Assembly (NCBI RefSeq): GCF_003573695.1
Contig: NC_039359.1
Location: 119,791,849 to 119,855,848 of the forward strand
Length of the DNA: 64,000 nt
Direction of reading: 5' to 3'
DNA from: Papaver somniferum
Lineage: Eukaryota > Streptophyta > Magnoliopsida > Ranunculales > Papaveraceae
Shown here: positions 9,711 to 20,938 of the stretch, one piece after another
How positions within the stretch are numbered: the first letter of the stretch is position 1
How the letters are laid out: every line of letters starts with the position of its first letter
Notes under the pieces: generated by a model
What the model was told of the DNA's origin: nothing
The model's input: the letters and a program-made list of their open reading frames with translations, nothing else
Databases searched by the model: none
Translations under genes and position numbers: made by a program

Positions 9711-11408
9711 ATGTCGAACTGGTATAGCCAATACAATGATTATCCAACCGAGCAACATGGACATTACTCTTTTTATGATCATAGTGTGAATAGTGGTTGG
9801 GAACGCCAACCTTTTCAAGATTTTGGGTCATACCATGGTGAGCCCAATTACTATCCGCATGCGCATTAGTCTTACGAGCAAGAAGATTATAATACTAGTT
9901 CTTCGTATTTAGAGGATACAATCAAACTTTTGAAAAGTAGTCCCTTTTATGATACTTCAGTTCCTATTCCTTATCTAGAAGAGTCTCTCAGGAGTTTAGC
10001 TGAGTCGACACAAAAGTTGGCTGAATCGACATGTAAGTTAGCTGAGGTGAATAACGTAGTTATGGACGAAAGGACTGCAACAACGACTGAATCTTTAGAA
10101 GATATCCTTAATAGATTAACTCAAAACTTAGGTCTAACACTAAGGGAACTTTCTTTGGAGGAGACCCTTGAGAGGATAGCTGAGTCGACACGTAGACTTG
10201 AGTTAGAGACGAACGAAAGTATTGCTCGAAATAACTTGAATTTCCAATATAGTGTATCCAATAATACCTTTGAGAATGAAGATAGTTAATCACATAATCA
10301 AGATGACGAGGATAAAATTGGTAACACTACTTTTTTAGATGAGGTCCAACCATTTTCATGTTATTATAATGATGATTATGATGAGGATAGTGTTGATGAA
10401 GAATTTGAAATAAGTAGGCATAGTGATCAGGAATTTGTTACTCCAATTGAACTTAATAATGATAACGTTTCTTGTTCAAATCCAAATAATTTTAATATTC
10501 ACCTATTCAAAAGGACGAGGATTTGACTAGAGATACTCCTGTTTTAGACGATGTAGTATTTCCTTATGATTACGAAGCCAACGATAGTTTAGAGGAACGA
10601 GTTTATTCTGAGAATATTGTTTTAGAGTCTAGCGATTTAGAAACATTAGTCTTAGACGAAAAAGATGAACTCGTAGAGATTTTAAATATGAGTGAGGATG
10701 CATCACCTGAGTATAATCTACACGAAGCAATTGACCATTTTTCAGGATTCCGATGATCTAGAAATTAGGGAAATTGTAGCTAGTCTATCTAGAGACACCC
10801 AAAACTCTAAGTTTGGGGGTGATTATCATTCTCCTTGTGCTTTATCTTTAGCTCTTACAGAGATCCCTCACTTGGGACTTGATATATGTGCCTCAACCAT
10901 TGTGCCAGATTACCTTCATACTAGCTCTCCCGAACCTAATAATGTCCAGGAAGAAGTTCAGTTGTTAGAAACCCATCCTCTGGTTGATGTGGTTTACCCA
11001 GGATATGATACCCAGATTGATTTTGTTTTCCCACCAAAAAATTTTATTCCAATTGTGGGAACGTTTGAATTTCAGATGTGTCGGTTATTAAGTTTTGAGA
11101 CTAAACCTAATTACTTTAGGATATTAGGGTCGACACATTTTCTTAAGAATGACCATTATTGTGGTCAACTTTGTGAGTCAAATCTAATTGACTTAGAGGA
11201 TCCCCAATTATTCAGGTTATTGTTATGTGCTTCTAACTTCTTAGTTGAGTTTTTCCAGACTCTAATACCTGAACCGGATTTTAGCTTTGAGGAAATCCAA
11301 CCGATGAAAACCTTTTACTTAGACCCTTTTATAGAGCCTGAACCTGAACCACAACTAGATGTAGTTGTCTTAAGCAAGGGTATGTTCGGTATCTTCTTGG
11401 TGTGTTGA
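9711..11408 (+). pseudogene. Element B single ORF, about 566 codons, broken
   Basis: It starts MSNWYSQYNDYPTEQ, a Tyr-rich N-terminus. Heptad-like repeats follow (LRSLAESTQKLAESTCKLAE, then ETLERIAESTRRLE), likely coiled coil, then an acidic Asp/Glu-rich middle, then the conserved block FGGDYHSPCALSL, HLGLDICAST, LETHPLVDVVYPGYDTQ and CRLLSFETKPNYFRILGSTH. The C-terminus ends with GMFGIFLVC, the start of a hydrophobic segment that is longer in element C. Stops occur at 9867 and 10287. A frameshift near 10490 is compensated near 10740, so the N- and C-terminal parts are in one frame. No zinc knuckle, protease or polymerase signature. Related to the ORFs of A and C; function unknown. Confidence 0.75.
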
Positions 11409-12525
11409 AGTTTCCTCTTCTTGTGGGTAACACTTTTTGATCCATATTAGCCACAATTATTCCGGCTGCTGCTATATGATTCTTCGTGGTGACTAATCCT
11501 TTCTTAGTCTGGCTGAAGACTTTAAACTTAACACTTCTTGGGAGGTAACCCAACATTCATGTGACACGGTAATATCTTTCCTTATATCTTTTGCTTCAAG
11601 TGGTAACATTTTCTCCTTGTTCATGCTTTTAATTTTATCTTTAGAACATTGAGGACAATGTTAGATTTAAGTTTGGGGGTATGGGAGAAACTTTTTAGTT
11701 GCATTAAATAAACTCCAGAGCCTAGAAATTTATGCTTATTAAGGATGACACTAACCAATCTAAGTGGATGGAAGCATCTTGGTTATAGGAGTTGAGGAAC
11801 CAATCTTATTAGATGGAAACATCTAAAGAGTCTATTCATAAAAGCACAGAGCTCATGTGTCATAAAAAAAGAAAACATGGTAGTTTCACCATATCCTCGT
11901 GATGGAAACATCGAAAGAATCCTGATCAGTTCTTTTTTTTCCTTTTACCATTGCTAGGGTGAAATAGAGTGATTGAGATAATAAATAAATAATAATAATT
12001 GAGACCAGACCACCAGACCAACCGGAATAAATACAATAAAGTCGACCACTGGTACCCTTGTGTATGCCAGCTGAGTTGACCTAGAGTTAGGATTATCGAC
12101 CACTGGTTCCCTTGTATATGCCGGTGTGTGGATATTAGTCCAGACCAATATCTCAGTCCATTAGGATAGGTCCACCTTAGTTAAGATCATCTACGTTTTT
12201 CTCTACATCCATCTTCTTAATCTATCCATGTGATTGGTTGACTCCGGTTTATGATTTCCAGAAACTATCTGAGTAGAGCTCTGTCACTTTATATGAATTT
12301 TAGTATGCTTGAGTGCAAACTCGTGTACAACAATTGGAATTTCGCATCAGGGTACTTCCTTCTGTAGTCAATAAGTATGCCAACCATGGAGATTCTTTAG
12401 TGCCTTCCAAGGTTCTGCGTAGATAGCTAGGGTCTGGAGTAATGGTTTTGTGGGTACACCTCTGGTAACCCCTCCCGAGATTAACTCGGTTTTATTAGTT
12501 TTGATGGAGGACTAGCAAATAATAA
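11409..12525 (+). other. 3' non-coding region of element B
   Basis: It contains cacttcttgggaggtaaccc (about 11530), also present in C and, in altered form, on the minus strand in A. A hairpin ACATTG-AGGA-CAATGT is at 11646-11661, followed by a G-run at 11671. Further on, atggaaacatc-type words repeat at 11770, 11812 and 11903, and two copies of a 28-bp tcgaccactggt...tatgcc word sit at about 12042 and 12097. No ORF of note. Confidence 0.7.
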
Positions 12526-12538
12526 GTTTGGGGGTATT
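12526..12538 (+). promoter_or_regulatory. Polypurine tract of element B
   Basis: gtttgggggtatt directly precedes the TGATAAACGC start of the 3' LTR, the usual place for plus-strand priming. The same gtttgggggta word also occurs at 11671 after the hairpin. Confidence 0.75.
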
Positions 12539-13720
12539 TGATAAACGCATTTATGTGTCTATTTTGTTCTCAATTCTCTGTAATGTTAGTACTCGATTTG
12601 TGCTTATTGTGCTATTTTGTGTATTTGTAGGTATTTTTGGGAAATAAAGCTCGATGGACTAAAATGTGGAATTCTACTCGCAAAAAGAAGTAAATGAAGT
12701 GGGTTAGGCCCAAGAAGAAACATGAAGAATTATTGGGTCAATCATTTGGTTATGGGAGTGTATTAAGCATGGAAGTGTGCCATATCATGTGTAGAAGTGT
12801 GGAGACCATGTGCAAGATACTAATAATTAAAGGATATTTGAAGATATGTGGTTTAATGAAGAAAATAAGAAAAATAAAGAAGGAAATCAATATATTATTC
12901 TTTATGGTTGGAATTAATTAAAAATAATATATTTTCCAAATGAAAAATATTCTGACTGCAACATTTGACACATGGCTCATTTTTATTGGAGGATTTTGCA
13001 TTTTCCTGACACATGGCGTCACTCCATTAGCCGGAAAATAAAAAATGACATCACTTCATGTAGAAAATTATGGAAGGATTTCAGAATCCCACTATAAAAG
13101 GAGTCGTATGGAATCATCTCGGGGGGTTCTTGGTGGGGGGAGAGATTGAGAAAAATAGTGAGAGTATTATTTCATATTTCTTGTAATCGAGCAGTATTAG
13201 TGAGTGGGAATCAATAAATTTTGTATCCTTTTCACGTTGAATCAATAAATATGATGCTACCTTTTTTTTATAACATTCATTTACAACATGAGGAGCTAAA
13301 CCTCATCACTGGGATGACGGAGGAAGCCAATTCTAAACATTGTGGTAATTTTATTATATTCTTTTCAAGACTTTTGCCTTAATATAATTTGAACTATGAT
13401 TTTATATTAATTAGTTGTGATTTAGTTTGATGGGTTACGCTTAACTTAGGTGTTTTGATAACTCATGCTTACCATTTACAATTAATGTTTTATAAAATAT
13501 ACCTTGGCAAAGATTTAGAGTCAATATTATCATTTTTGGAGTTATAATTGTTTAAGAATTAATATTGAACCATAGTATATGAGTTTGGTGGAATCCTGAT
13601 TCTCAGTAACCTCTCAATATTGTCATCATCCTTTGTTTTATTTGCTATATCAATTTTATATTTTAAGTCTAAAATCAACTTCACAAGTCCGAGAATCAAA
13701 CCCTTTTCTTTAGAATACCA
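12539..13720 (+). repeat. 3' LTR of element B
   Basis: It starts TGATAAACGCATTTATGTG and follows the 5' LTR closely to 13710. The last ten or so bases (tagaatacca) differ from the 5' LTR end, so the boundary is uncertain by about 15 bases. The next sequence, from ctcctgaagag, belongs to the D1 LTR. Confidence 0.85.
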
Positions 13721-14202
13721 CCTCCTGAAGAGTTGACGATTTGTTGGTGAAAGAATGATTAAATGCTGGTTTAATCATTTATTCGAAAATGCTCGTCTGA
13801 TCCTTAGGTGAGAAAACCTAATTAATTATGACGGAGTGAGGGGCCGACCATGGGGTCATGAAACCGTCCCTGGGTAGTCACGTGACCGCCTGATGATCAC
13901 TTCATGAAAATCCAAAGTGTTTGGAAGAGTCTTGGACCTAATACGTGCAATTTTGCAAATTAGGTCAAAACTGTGAAACTTGATGGGACCGACTTCTGTA
14001 ATCCAAAGAGCCAATCTTGGTCGGTGAAGATAGCGTGCTCGTGTCCCCAAGGTGTCCGCGTCTCAGTCCTGAGAGTTTTGATATTTTCTGGCGTGCAATT
14101 GAGCATCCATTCGAGAAAATATGCCAAAATTAGGGTTTCGACGAAACTGAGGAAAAACACCATGAGATGATGGAAAATAATTATAAAATAAGGAATAAGG
14201 AG

Positions 14203-14985
14203 GCGTGGCACCGCCGAGGCCAAGGCATGGTCGGCTGGTCGTGACCACGGTCCCATGGTGCCATTTTCCTTAATTTTATAATATTTTTGATGATTTTATG
14301 AAGAATTCATGAATTTTAAGAAATTTGATGAATTTAGGGAGTTTCCATGAATTGAAGGAGTTTTCATGAGTTCAAGAAAGCAAAAAATATTAAAATAATA
14401 AAAAACGGGCGTGTGAGACCGTGGGGGCGTGGCCGGCCAGCTAGGGGCCCGGTCCCACGAGTTTTCATAATTTTTATATTTTTTATATATTTTTCATGAT
14501 TTGAGGGAATTTTTCCTAATTTGAGAGAAATACCATGAACTCAAGGAATTTGATGAATTCATGGAAAAATAAAATAATAAAACAAGGGGCGTGTGGGACC
14601 GGCTAGTGGCCGGGGCCCACAAGTTTGATGATTTGTGCAAAATACCATGAAATCAAGGAGTTTTTCATGAAATTAGAGAAATAATAATAATAAAATAATG
14701 AGGAACCGTGAGGTGTGGGGCCGGCTGGGACCAAGGAATGGCCGGTTGGCCAACGGTCACGCCCCACACTTCTTTCCTTAATTTTATATTATTTTTTACG
14801 AATTTATGAAAATACCATGAAACCGAGGAGTTTCCTCGAGACGAAGGAGATTTGATAAAATGAGAGAATTTTCATCAAATCATGGAAAATAATAAAAATG
14901 CATTAAAAATATAAAACTGGCGTGGGATTGACCACGACACGGTCGGTCGGTCATGTGTCCGTGCTCCCAGCACCCTGGTTAAATT
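14203..14985. repeat. GC-rich inverted-repeat modules in the D1 3' LTR
   Basis: Five blocks (about 14203-14260, 14407-14462, 14588-14630, 14705-14775, 14920-14985) each carry gtg(g)gaccg...cggtcccac-type arms around a ggccggc-rich centre. They alternate with AT-rich spacers that contain catgaaatcaagga-type words. Spacing is about 130-200 bp. The same modules occur at 25378-26210 and 35070-36110. Confidence 0.75.
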
Positions 14986-15164
14986 TTTGTAATTATTTAT
15001 TATTTTCTTCCCTATTTTGCATAGGTTCATCGTTTCGTTGTATTTTGAAATACTCGTTCGTGCGGTGACTGTTAGTGTATCGTCGTTGAATACACCTTCA
15101 CCATTTGAATCGGGGCTTACTTAGAGGTAGCTCAGACGCCCAGTTGTTGATTATTTATTACTAA

Positions 15165-15565
15165 TTGTGGAATTCGGTGGAGAATAATTCACAAAACTGA
15201 GTAATTAGATGTTTATTATTAATTCATAAGATCAACTGAGGATTCGACTACGAATTCAGAATAATAAAGTGAGCATTACCATTCCATGGGATCGTAGATT
15301 CGACCATAGAATCGGAGTAATTAAGATTTATCTATTACCATTTATGAGACCAGTTGTGGATTCGATCATGAAATCAGAGTAATGAGATAATATAGTTATT
15401 GCTATTCTATGATATCAAGTCGTGGATTCGATCATAGAATCAGAACAATTGTTTATTGCCATTCCATGGGACCAGTCGTGGATTCGATCATGGAATAGGA
15501 GCAATTGTTATTGCCATTCCATGGGACCAGTCGTGGTTTCGACCATGGAATAGGAGCGATAATAG
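15165..15565. repeat. Degenerate 55-70-bp tandem repeat with internal palindrome
   Basis: Six to seven copies of a unit that runs attccatgggaccag-tcgtggattcgat-catggaat-aggagcaatt. Each unit carries inverted arms (ATTCCATG / CATGGAAT). The last two copies are nearly identical and the first ones diverged. The array is present in this LTR but is replaced by a different short repeat (cgtagaatattgctggatattcag) in the other two D LTRs. Confidence 0.75.
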
Positions 15566-16020
15566 ATTATTCTGGGAATTCAGTAGTGAATGTCACGGCA
15601 GAATTAATCTTAATTAGGAATAATTAACTTTGTGGCTCTATACTAGCAGAGAAAGCTGTCTAGGAGCATTAATTATCCCGATATGAGATTGTCGGTAAGT
15701 CATATTCTTTATATAGTCAGGGTAAACTCGTTGTTTGTTCCTGAAGACGTTATCGCTCTATACTAGCAGAGCAAGCTGTCTAGGAGTCGTCCATCTCGTG
15801 ATACTATATAGAAATAATCACTAAAAGTGTTCAGTATTCATGAGATATGCCATTGTCCAGTCGTGAGACTACATATCTACATGTATTCTGATAGAAAGTA
15901 ATCTCCGTTGAGAATTCTATGAGAGACCCTGTCTCAATACTCACGTCTGATTGCTGCATCAGAGCTTCGTATAATTATGAGTTTACGATTTTAGCCCTTG
16001 TCGAAAATCCACCATCTACA

Positions 16021-16040
16021 TTAAGTCCCCTGCTTACTGA
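16021..16040 (-). promoter_or_regulatory. Polypurine tract of D1
   Basis: On the minus strand cagtaagcaggggacttaa directly precedes the TGTAGATGG start of the 3' LTR. The same tract is found beside the shared LTR at 27446-27465 and is absent beside the LTR at 37674. Confidence 0.8.
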
Positions 16041-16332
16041 GGAAAGCTGTTTTCCTCAGTCAGGATTAAATGGTGATTTTCCGGCCATAAATAATAATAC
16101 CAGTAATTGAACTTAGTCGTAAGTTGAGACGTTACTGGATTTAGAGAGCATGAGAAAACCACGACTTGATGAAGGCTTCAATGCCATGATTGGAGCGTCG
16201 TTTGATGAGCATAAATTGGTGTTGAACCGCTGGTTTGGACGACGAGTCCGTGGTCGGTTAGGATTCGCGGGCCGGACCCAATAAGGAAATCCTTGGAAAA
16301 TTAGGTTTTGGAAATAAATTAAAAAAAAATTG

Positions 16333-16340
16333 TATAAAAG
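16333..16340 (+). promoter_or_regulatory. TATA box of the D1 antisense transcription unit
   Basis: TATAAAAG on the plus strand, followed 25-60 bases later by a CT-rich initiator-like stretch (ccatctctccatcacctctc) and a GC-rich leader. It sits in internal DNA between the polypurine tract and the antisense ORF, so the promoter is not part of the LTR. Confidence 0.6.
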
Positions 16341-16364
16341 GAATTAATCCTTTTTTTTTAATTT

Positions 16365-18484
16365 TTCCACGTCCATCTCTCCATCACCTCTCATCCTTCA
16401 CGCCAGCAGGAGAAGCTTGAAGTTGCGCCGCCACCTGATCGCCGCCGCCGTCGCCGCCGGCCAACTTCCGGCCGACCAGGTGCGTGCGCTTTTTTTTTTT
16501 TTTTTTATGTTTGCTGATGTTGTGACCTTCATGAGTTGTTCATGTTCATGATGAAACCATATACATGTGTGTATATATTGGTGTCAGTTTTATGAAAAAC
16601 CCTCGTTTTTTGAAAACGTATGTTCGTTCGATCGTTAGTTTTGAAAACTAACTATAATCCCTGATTTAGGAGAGATTTTTTTTTAATATATGAACTTAGG
16701 TCCAGTGATAAAACTTAGTGTATGAGCTTTCATGTGTACCACGGTTTTATCATAAAAGGAGTAAATTTTCACGAAATCGAAATAATCCTTCGTTTTAAAG
16801 GCAATTACGACGACTCGAAGGAAAATTCATATGATAAACTTGTGTCCAGTGATAAAATTTTGCTTATGAGCTTTCATGTAAATACAAAACTTTATCATAT
16901 GTATGAGATGTGAACTTTCACAGTATTTTGAAATAAACCTTCGTTTTAAAGACAAATAACGACGATACGAAGGAATTTTTTTTTTTTATATATATATATG
17001 CAGCCGTGACATATATTGTGAAAAATATGATGATATATTGTATTTGCATGCATTTGCTTTCATTAGATAGAATTCTTGAGAATTTATGTGAGCAATGTGG
17101 CATTAATTGTTGTTTCGAAAAATCAAAACGTGGGTTTTGAGGAACCTTCGAAGATAGACAATACATTTATGATGAAATATTTTATTTTTATAAACTTCAT
17201 AGGTCAGTTGTGTGAATATTCACATTATGAAAATTGTGTCCGCGATTTCATGAAAAATCAGTTTCGGAAATTAATAAAGTCTCGTTCATTATCGCAGATT
17301 TTAGGAAACGAACTAACTTTATCGTGTTAACTCTTACGGCATAACTACTACCATTAGTAGAATTGTAAAGAGGTAAGAGTTCAGAGTTAACTTTTTTGCT
17401 GATGTTGGTTTGTTTACATAGTAGTAATCTTTGATCTTCCGGTTCCAGAAAATGTCAACCAACAACAACAACAATTACGATTACTGGTATTCCTCTTCTT
17501 CCTCTGGCTCTTCTGATGAGGATTCCGACGCTCCTGTAGCGAAATCAAAGGCTAGGGTTTCCCATGAAGGGGCGAAGCCTAATGTTCCCTTGGGTGAGCG
17601 AAGAGTCTCTTTTGCTGAACTCAAGAGGGATGAAGAAGGAGGATGCCCGTCAACGTGAGAAAGATCGCACCCGGCGTAAGAGACAGAGGGTTGAGGAGAA
17701 GCGTCGATTCTTGGATGGAGTGCCTTTCTTCTGATTCTGTGATGATCTTCTGAAGAAGAGATCACATGGGAACCATCCGAGCGTTACATTAAGCCTGATC
17801 GATATGAAAGAGAGCATCAGCGGATGATGAAGAAAATTGAAGCTGAAGCTGCAGCAGAAGATGACTCGGATTCAGATGATGATGATATTATCTTCTTCCG
17901 TCTACCGGACTTCACCAATGATTCTGACAGTGACTCTGAAGAAGATGATTCCGAGAAGGATATGACGATGAATCTGACAATTCGGATGATCCGACGAGTA
18001 GTTTACTTCCATCTTTTTAACGTTAGAGCATTCCAAATGTCATGCGCCTCTGTATACCAAGATTTGGAAGAGGTATGGTCACATTGCTACCACAAAAATG
18101 TGGAAAGGTTTTATTCCAACTCTTTTAACCACGGTAGCAGGGCTATTGCCGATCATCGAGGAAATGAACCAGATGCATTTGTGAGACGTCAAAAACCATG
18201 AACTGCACAAATGGGATGAAATGATCTCGAATTGTGAGATATTGCGATTCAATGTAAGCTGGCTCTGTCGTCGTCTTGAGATAATCAAGGTTCATAAGGC
18301 GACAGAGGCTGCCGATGAAATTTCCATGAATACTGCTTTACTAGATGAGGAGAGGATACTGGCTCTGGAGTCAACAAGGGTTGAGAAAGCGGCCGAAGAC
18401 TTGAAGGCAAAGACCAAGATTTTTAAGAAGAAGCTTGACGAGGCTTCTTATAGGGATTATCCGTTGCTGGATGGTTTGCTCTGA
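16365..18484 (+). pseudogene. Antisense ORF (aORF) of a Tat-type element, with leader exon and intron
   Basis: A plus-strand gene inside a minus-strand element, between integrase and 3' LTR. The leader exon (about 16365-16479) is GC-rich without ATG and ends gaccag|GTGCGT. The acceptor ggttccag ends at 17448 and the ATG is at 17452, so the intron would be 969 nt. The protein starts MSTNNNNNYDYWYSSSSS, is Ser/Asp-rich, then basic (DRTRRKRQRVEEKRR), then acidic (EDDSDSDDDDIIFFRLPDF), then a helical, coiled-coil-like C-terminus (EERILALESTRVEKAAEDLK) ending at 18484. A frameshift near 17628 and others after 17720 and 17960 break it. Antisense ORFs of this position are known for the Tat lineage; their role is unclear. 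Confidence 0.7.
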
Positions 18485-18679
18485 GTGAGCATTTGTGGTT
18501 GTTGTTTTTTGAATAAATCTAAATTTCTAGTTAGGTGAAACAGTTGATCATGGTATGAACGAATTTTGCTCATTTATGAAATGTTTAATGAACAAAGGAG
18601 CATTCACATGCTCTTTAGAGGAATGAAATTACATTTTTGAAAATGCTTGAAATGATGAAGAGGTAGTTTGTTTCGTGGA

Positions 18680-20108
18680 TCAGGAATAATAAGCTTTGAG
18701 CCATTTGCCATTGATGATATTTCCTTCCTTTCCTCCATTGATTGCTAAAATTTTGTAGTATCCGCTAGATACTGCTTTGATAACAACATACGGCCCTTCC
18801 CATTTAGGATAGAACTTAGGAGCAGACATGACTTGTTGAATGTGCTTTGCCGTCTTTAATACCAAATCTCCTACTTGAAATGTTCGAGGTCTTACCATTT
18901 TGTTGTAGGCTCTGGAGATCCTCTATTTGTAAGCTTCCACATATTTTTCCACCTAGGCTCTCCTTGATTCAAGCATATCTAGATCATCGATTCTTGATCT
19001 GGAGATTTCATCCTCATCCCATTGTACACCACTGGATGCTGCAATCCTGGCTGAGGGAACTTTGATTTCTGCTGGAAGTATGGCGTCGGCTCCATAGACA
19101 AAGGAATATGGCGAAGTACCGATCGAGCTCCTTGGTGCAGTTCTGTAAGCCCATAGAGCCATGGGTAATTTCTCATGCCATGATCGAGGATTTTCATGAA
19201 TCGTCCGACTGATAATCCTGATCAAAGTCTTGTTGGTACTTTCTGCTTGACCATATCCTTGTGGATAGTAAGGTGTGGAGAAGATTTGTTTGATCCCATA
19301 TTTATCGAGCAGCTTCTCAACATCTTGATTGGCAAAAGGAGTTCCATTATCTGTGATGATATGCTTAGGAACTCAGAATCTGCATATTATGTGCTCTTTG
19401 ATGAAGGCGGCAATCGTAACTCCATTGGTGCTTCGAAGAGGAATAGCTTCGACACACTTGGTGAAGTACTATGTCGCAGTGATGATGTATTCATGTTGTT
19501 CTGAAGATGCTGGATTGATCTTCCCAATGATATCTAGTCCCCAACTGTAAAAAGGCCACAGACTATTCACAGAATTCAACGGGAGATAAGGAGTGTGGAT
19601 GAGATTACCATGGGTTTGGCATTGGTGACACCTCTGAACGTGTGCGGCTGCATCATCTTCCATGGTTGGCCAATAATATTTCTCATGAATTTGAAAAAAT
19701 AGTTTCCTCTTTCCTTGATGTTCTCCATCATGTATTTCCTTCAGGATTGTAGGGATTTCATGTTCGTCTAAGCACCTCAGTAAATTCCCACCAACGCTTT
19801 TGCGGGATAAGATCCCACCGAGATAGACGAATCTCTTATCTTTCTGAATGAGTTTGACTGCTTGATTCTTTTCCAGCGGTAGTTCGTTATCCCGGAGGTA
19901 TTTGATGTAAGGATACTTCCAGTCCCCAGTGTGGTGGACTGTCAAAACCTCCAGGTGATGAGGAGGTGTTTGGCAATCAGGACAAGATCCTTGTAAAGCT
20001 CTTGACTGAGTTTCCATGGATGGCCAATAGTATCCCATTATTTGAAGCTTTCTATAAAGTGTTACCACTAACGTTTGCCCGTAGATTTCTTCATGTATGC
20101 GCTTGAGT
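18680..20108 (-). pseudogene. D1 integrase
   Basis: In minus order: a first zinc-finger-like half (IHEEIYG, GYYWPSM, CPDCQ, 20108-19980), then the main HHCC domain (EIHDGEHQGK, KYYWPTM, CHQCQ, about 19745-19610), the core with WGLDIIGKI (first Asp, about 19548), TDNGTPF (second Asp, about 19350) and GYGQAEST (catalytic Glu, about 19250), then HEKLPMALWAYRT and TSPYSFVYG. The C-terminal domain (18898-18680) has GDLVLK, FYPKWEGPYVV and NGKWLKAYYS. Frameshifts lie near 19460 and 18950 and a stop near 19370. The zinc-finger motif seems duplicated. Confidence 0.88.
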
Positions 20109-20110
20109 TG

Positions 20111-20938
20111 TTATTCCGCTTCGTCGCTCCCAAGACATCGTGATAGAGATCCATCAGGGTTTCGATAGTGTAGTCCTCCATGGAGAAAGAAGTAGTTCTT
20201 CAATTCTTTGAGGATGACTTGCCCTTTTGAAACAGAGCTGCTCAATTCATGAATGATGGGTGCTCGCCAATCGTTTGTTGGAATGTCTTCTATCTGAGTG
20301 AGCCAAGTTGAAGATACGATACGCCTATGTACAGTGATCGTTTTCTCTTCTCCTTCAAGTTGCAGCTTGGAGTTGAGAGTTGCTAGGCAATCAGCATGCC
20401 TATTGTTAGTCCGCCCAGTATGGACGATCGTTGCGTCAGCAAAATATGTCAACAGTCGCGGAGCTTCGGTTCTGAATGGAGCAAGTGTGATTTCCTTGAG
20501 AGAATACGTTCTATTCATCTGGTTGACCAATAATTTTGAATCTCCCCTTATCTCAAGGTGTGTTGCTCCTGCTTGCTTGGCCAAGGATAATCCTAATAGG
20601 AAGGCTTCATATTCTGCTGAGTTGTTGGTGCAGTGGAAATATAACTTGAACGAATGTGAGAAAACTTCACCAGATGGAGACACCAGTACTATGCCCGCTC
20701 CTCCGGTGTCACTACTAGGGGTGGCAGATCCATCAAAGTATAGAAGCCATGTTTCTTCCTTGATGACCAAGATGTCTGGGAATTCGCCGGGAACTTCTTC
20801 ATGTAGTGTTGTTGTGTCTTCCCCTGGAAAAGCAGCGAGCAAGTCTGCGACCGCTTGACCTTTGATTGATTTAGGTGGCGTGCAAGCTATGCCAAATTCT
20901 GACATCTGGAGTAGCCACTTCGCTGGTCTCCCTATCAA
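20111..20938 (-). pseudogene. D1 second RNase H (archaeal type)
   Basis: A 275-residue open segment that starts IGRPAKWLLQMSEFGI and contains the RNase H active-site series: YFDGSATPS (Asp), NNSAEYEAFLLGL (Glu), RGDSKLLVNQM (Asp) and NRHADCLA (last Asp). It follows the RT-linked RNase H directly. Two RNase H domains in tandem are characteristic of Tat/Ogre elements. This is the best-preserved reading frame of D1, with no internal stop over 275 codons. Confidence 0.88.

Larger units (their letters stand above)
7412..13720 (+). mobile_element. Element B: non-autonomous LTR element with both LTRs
   Basis: Two LTRs of about 1.2 kb (7412-8609 and 12539-13720) flank 3.9 kb of internal DNA. The internal part has a tRNA-Asp-like PBS, a leader with a candidate intron, one broken ORF (9711-11408), a conserved hairpin and G-rich tract, and a polypurine tract. 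There is no pol. The LTRs differ by few bases by eye, so this insertion is younger than A. Five bases before the 5' LTR are AACTC. The right flank is uncertain because the last part of the 3' LTR differs from the 5' LTR. Confidence 0.88.
13721..16020 (-). repeat. 3' LTR of D1, truncated
   Basis: It aligns with 24898-27445 of the shared LTR beginning at ctcctgaagag, and ends CCATCTACA at 16020. About 1.25 kb at the low-coordinate side (R/U5 in minus orientation) is missing where element B abuts. It has five GC-rich inverted-repeat blocks and only one copy of the 161-bp unit that is repeated in the other two LTRs. Confidence 0.85.

Noticed and set aside
13973..14170. 65-codon ORF repeated at 25150-25347
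   Set aside because: Both copies lie at the same place in two LTRs of the D family and have no protein features.
20298..20858. 186-codon plus-strand ORF
   Set aside because: It is the mirror of the well-preserved minus-strand RNase H frame, which has clear active-site motifs.
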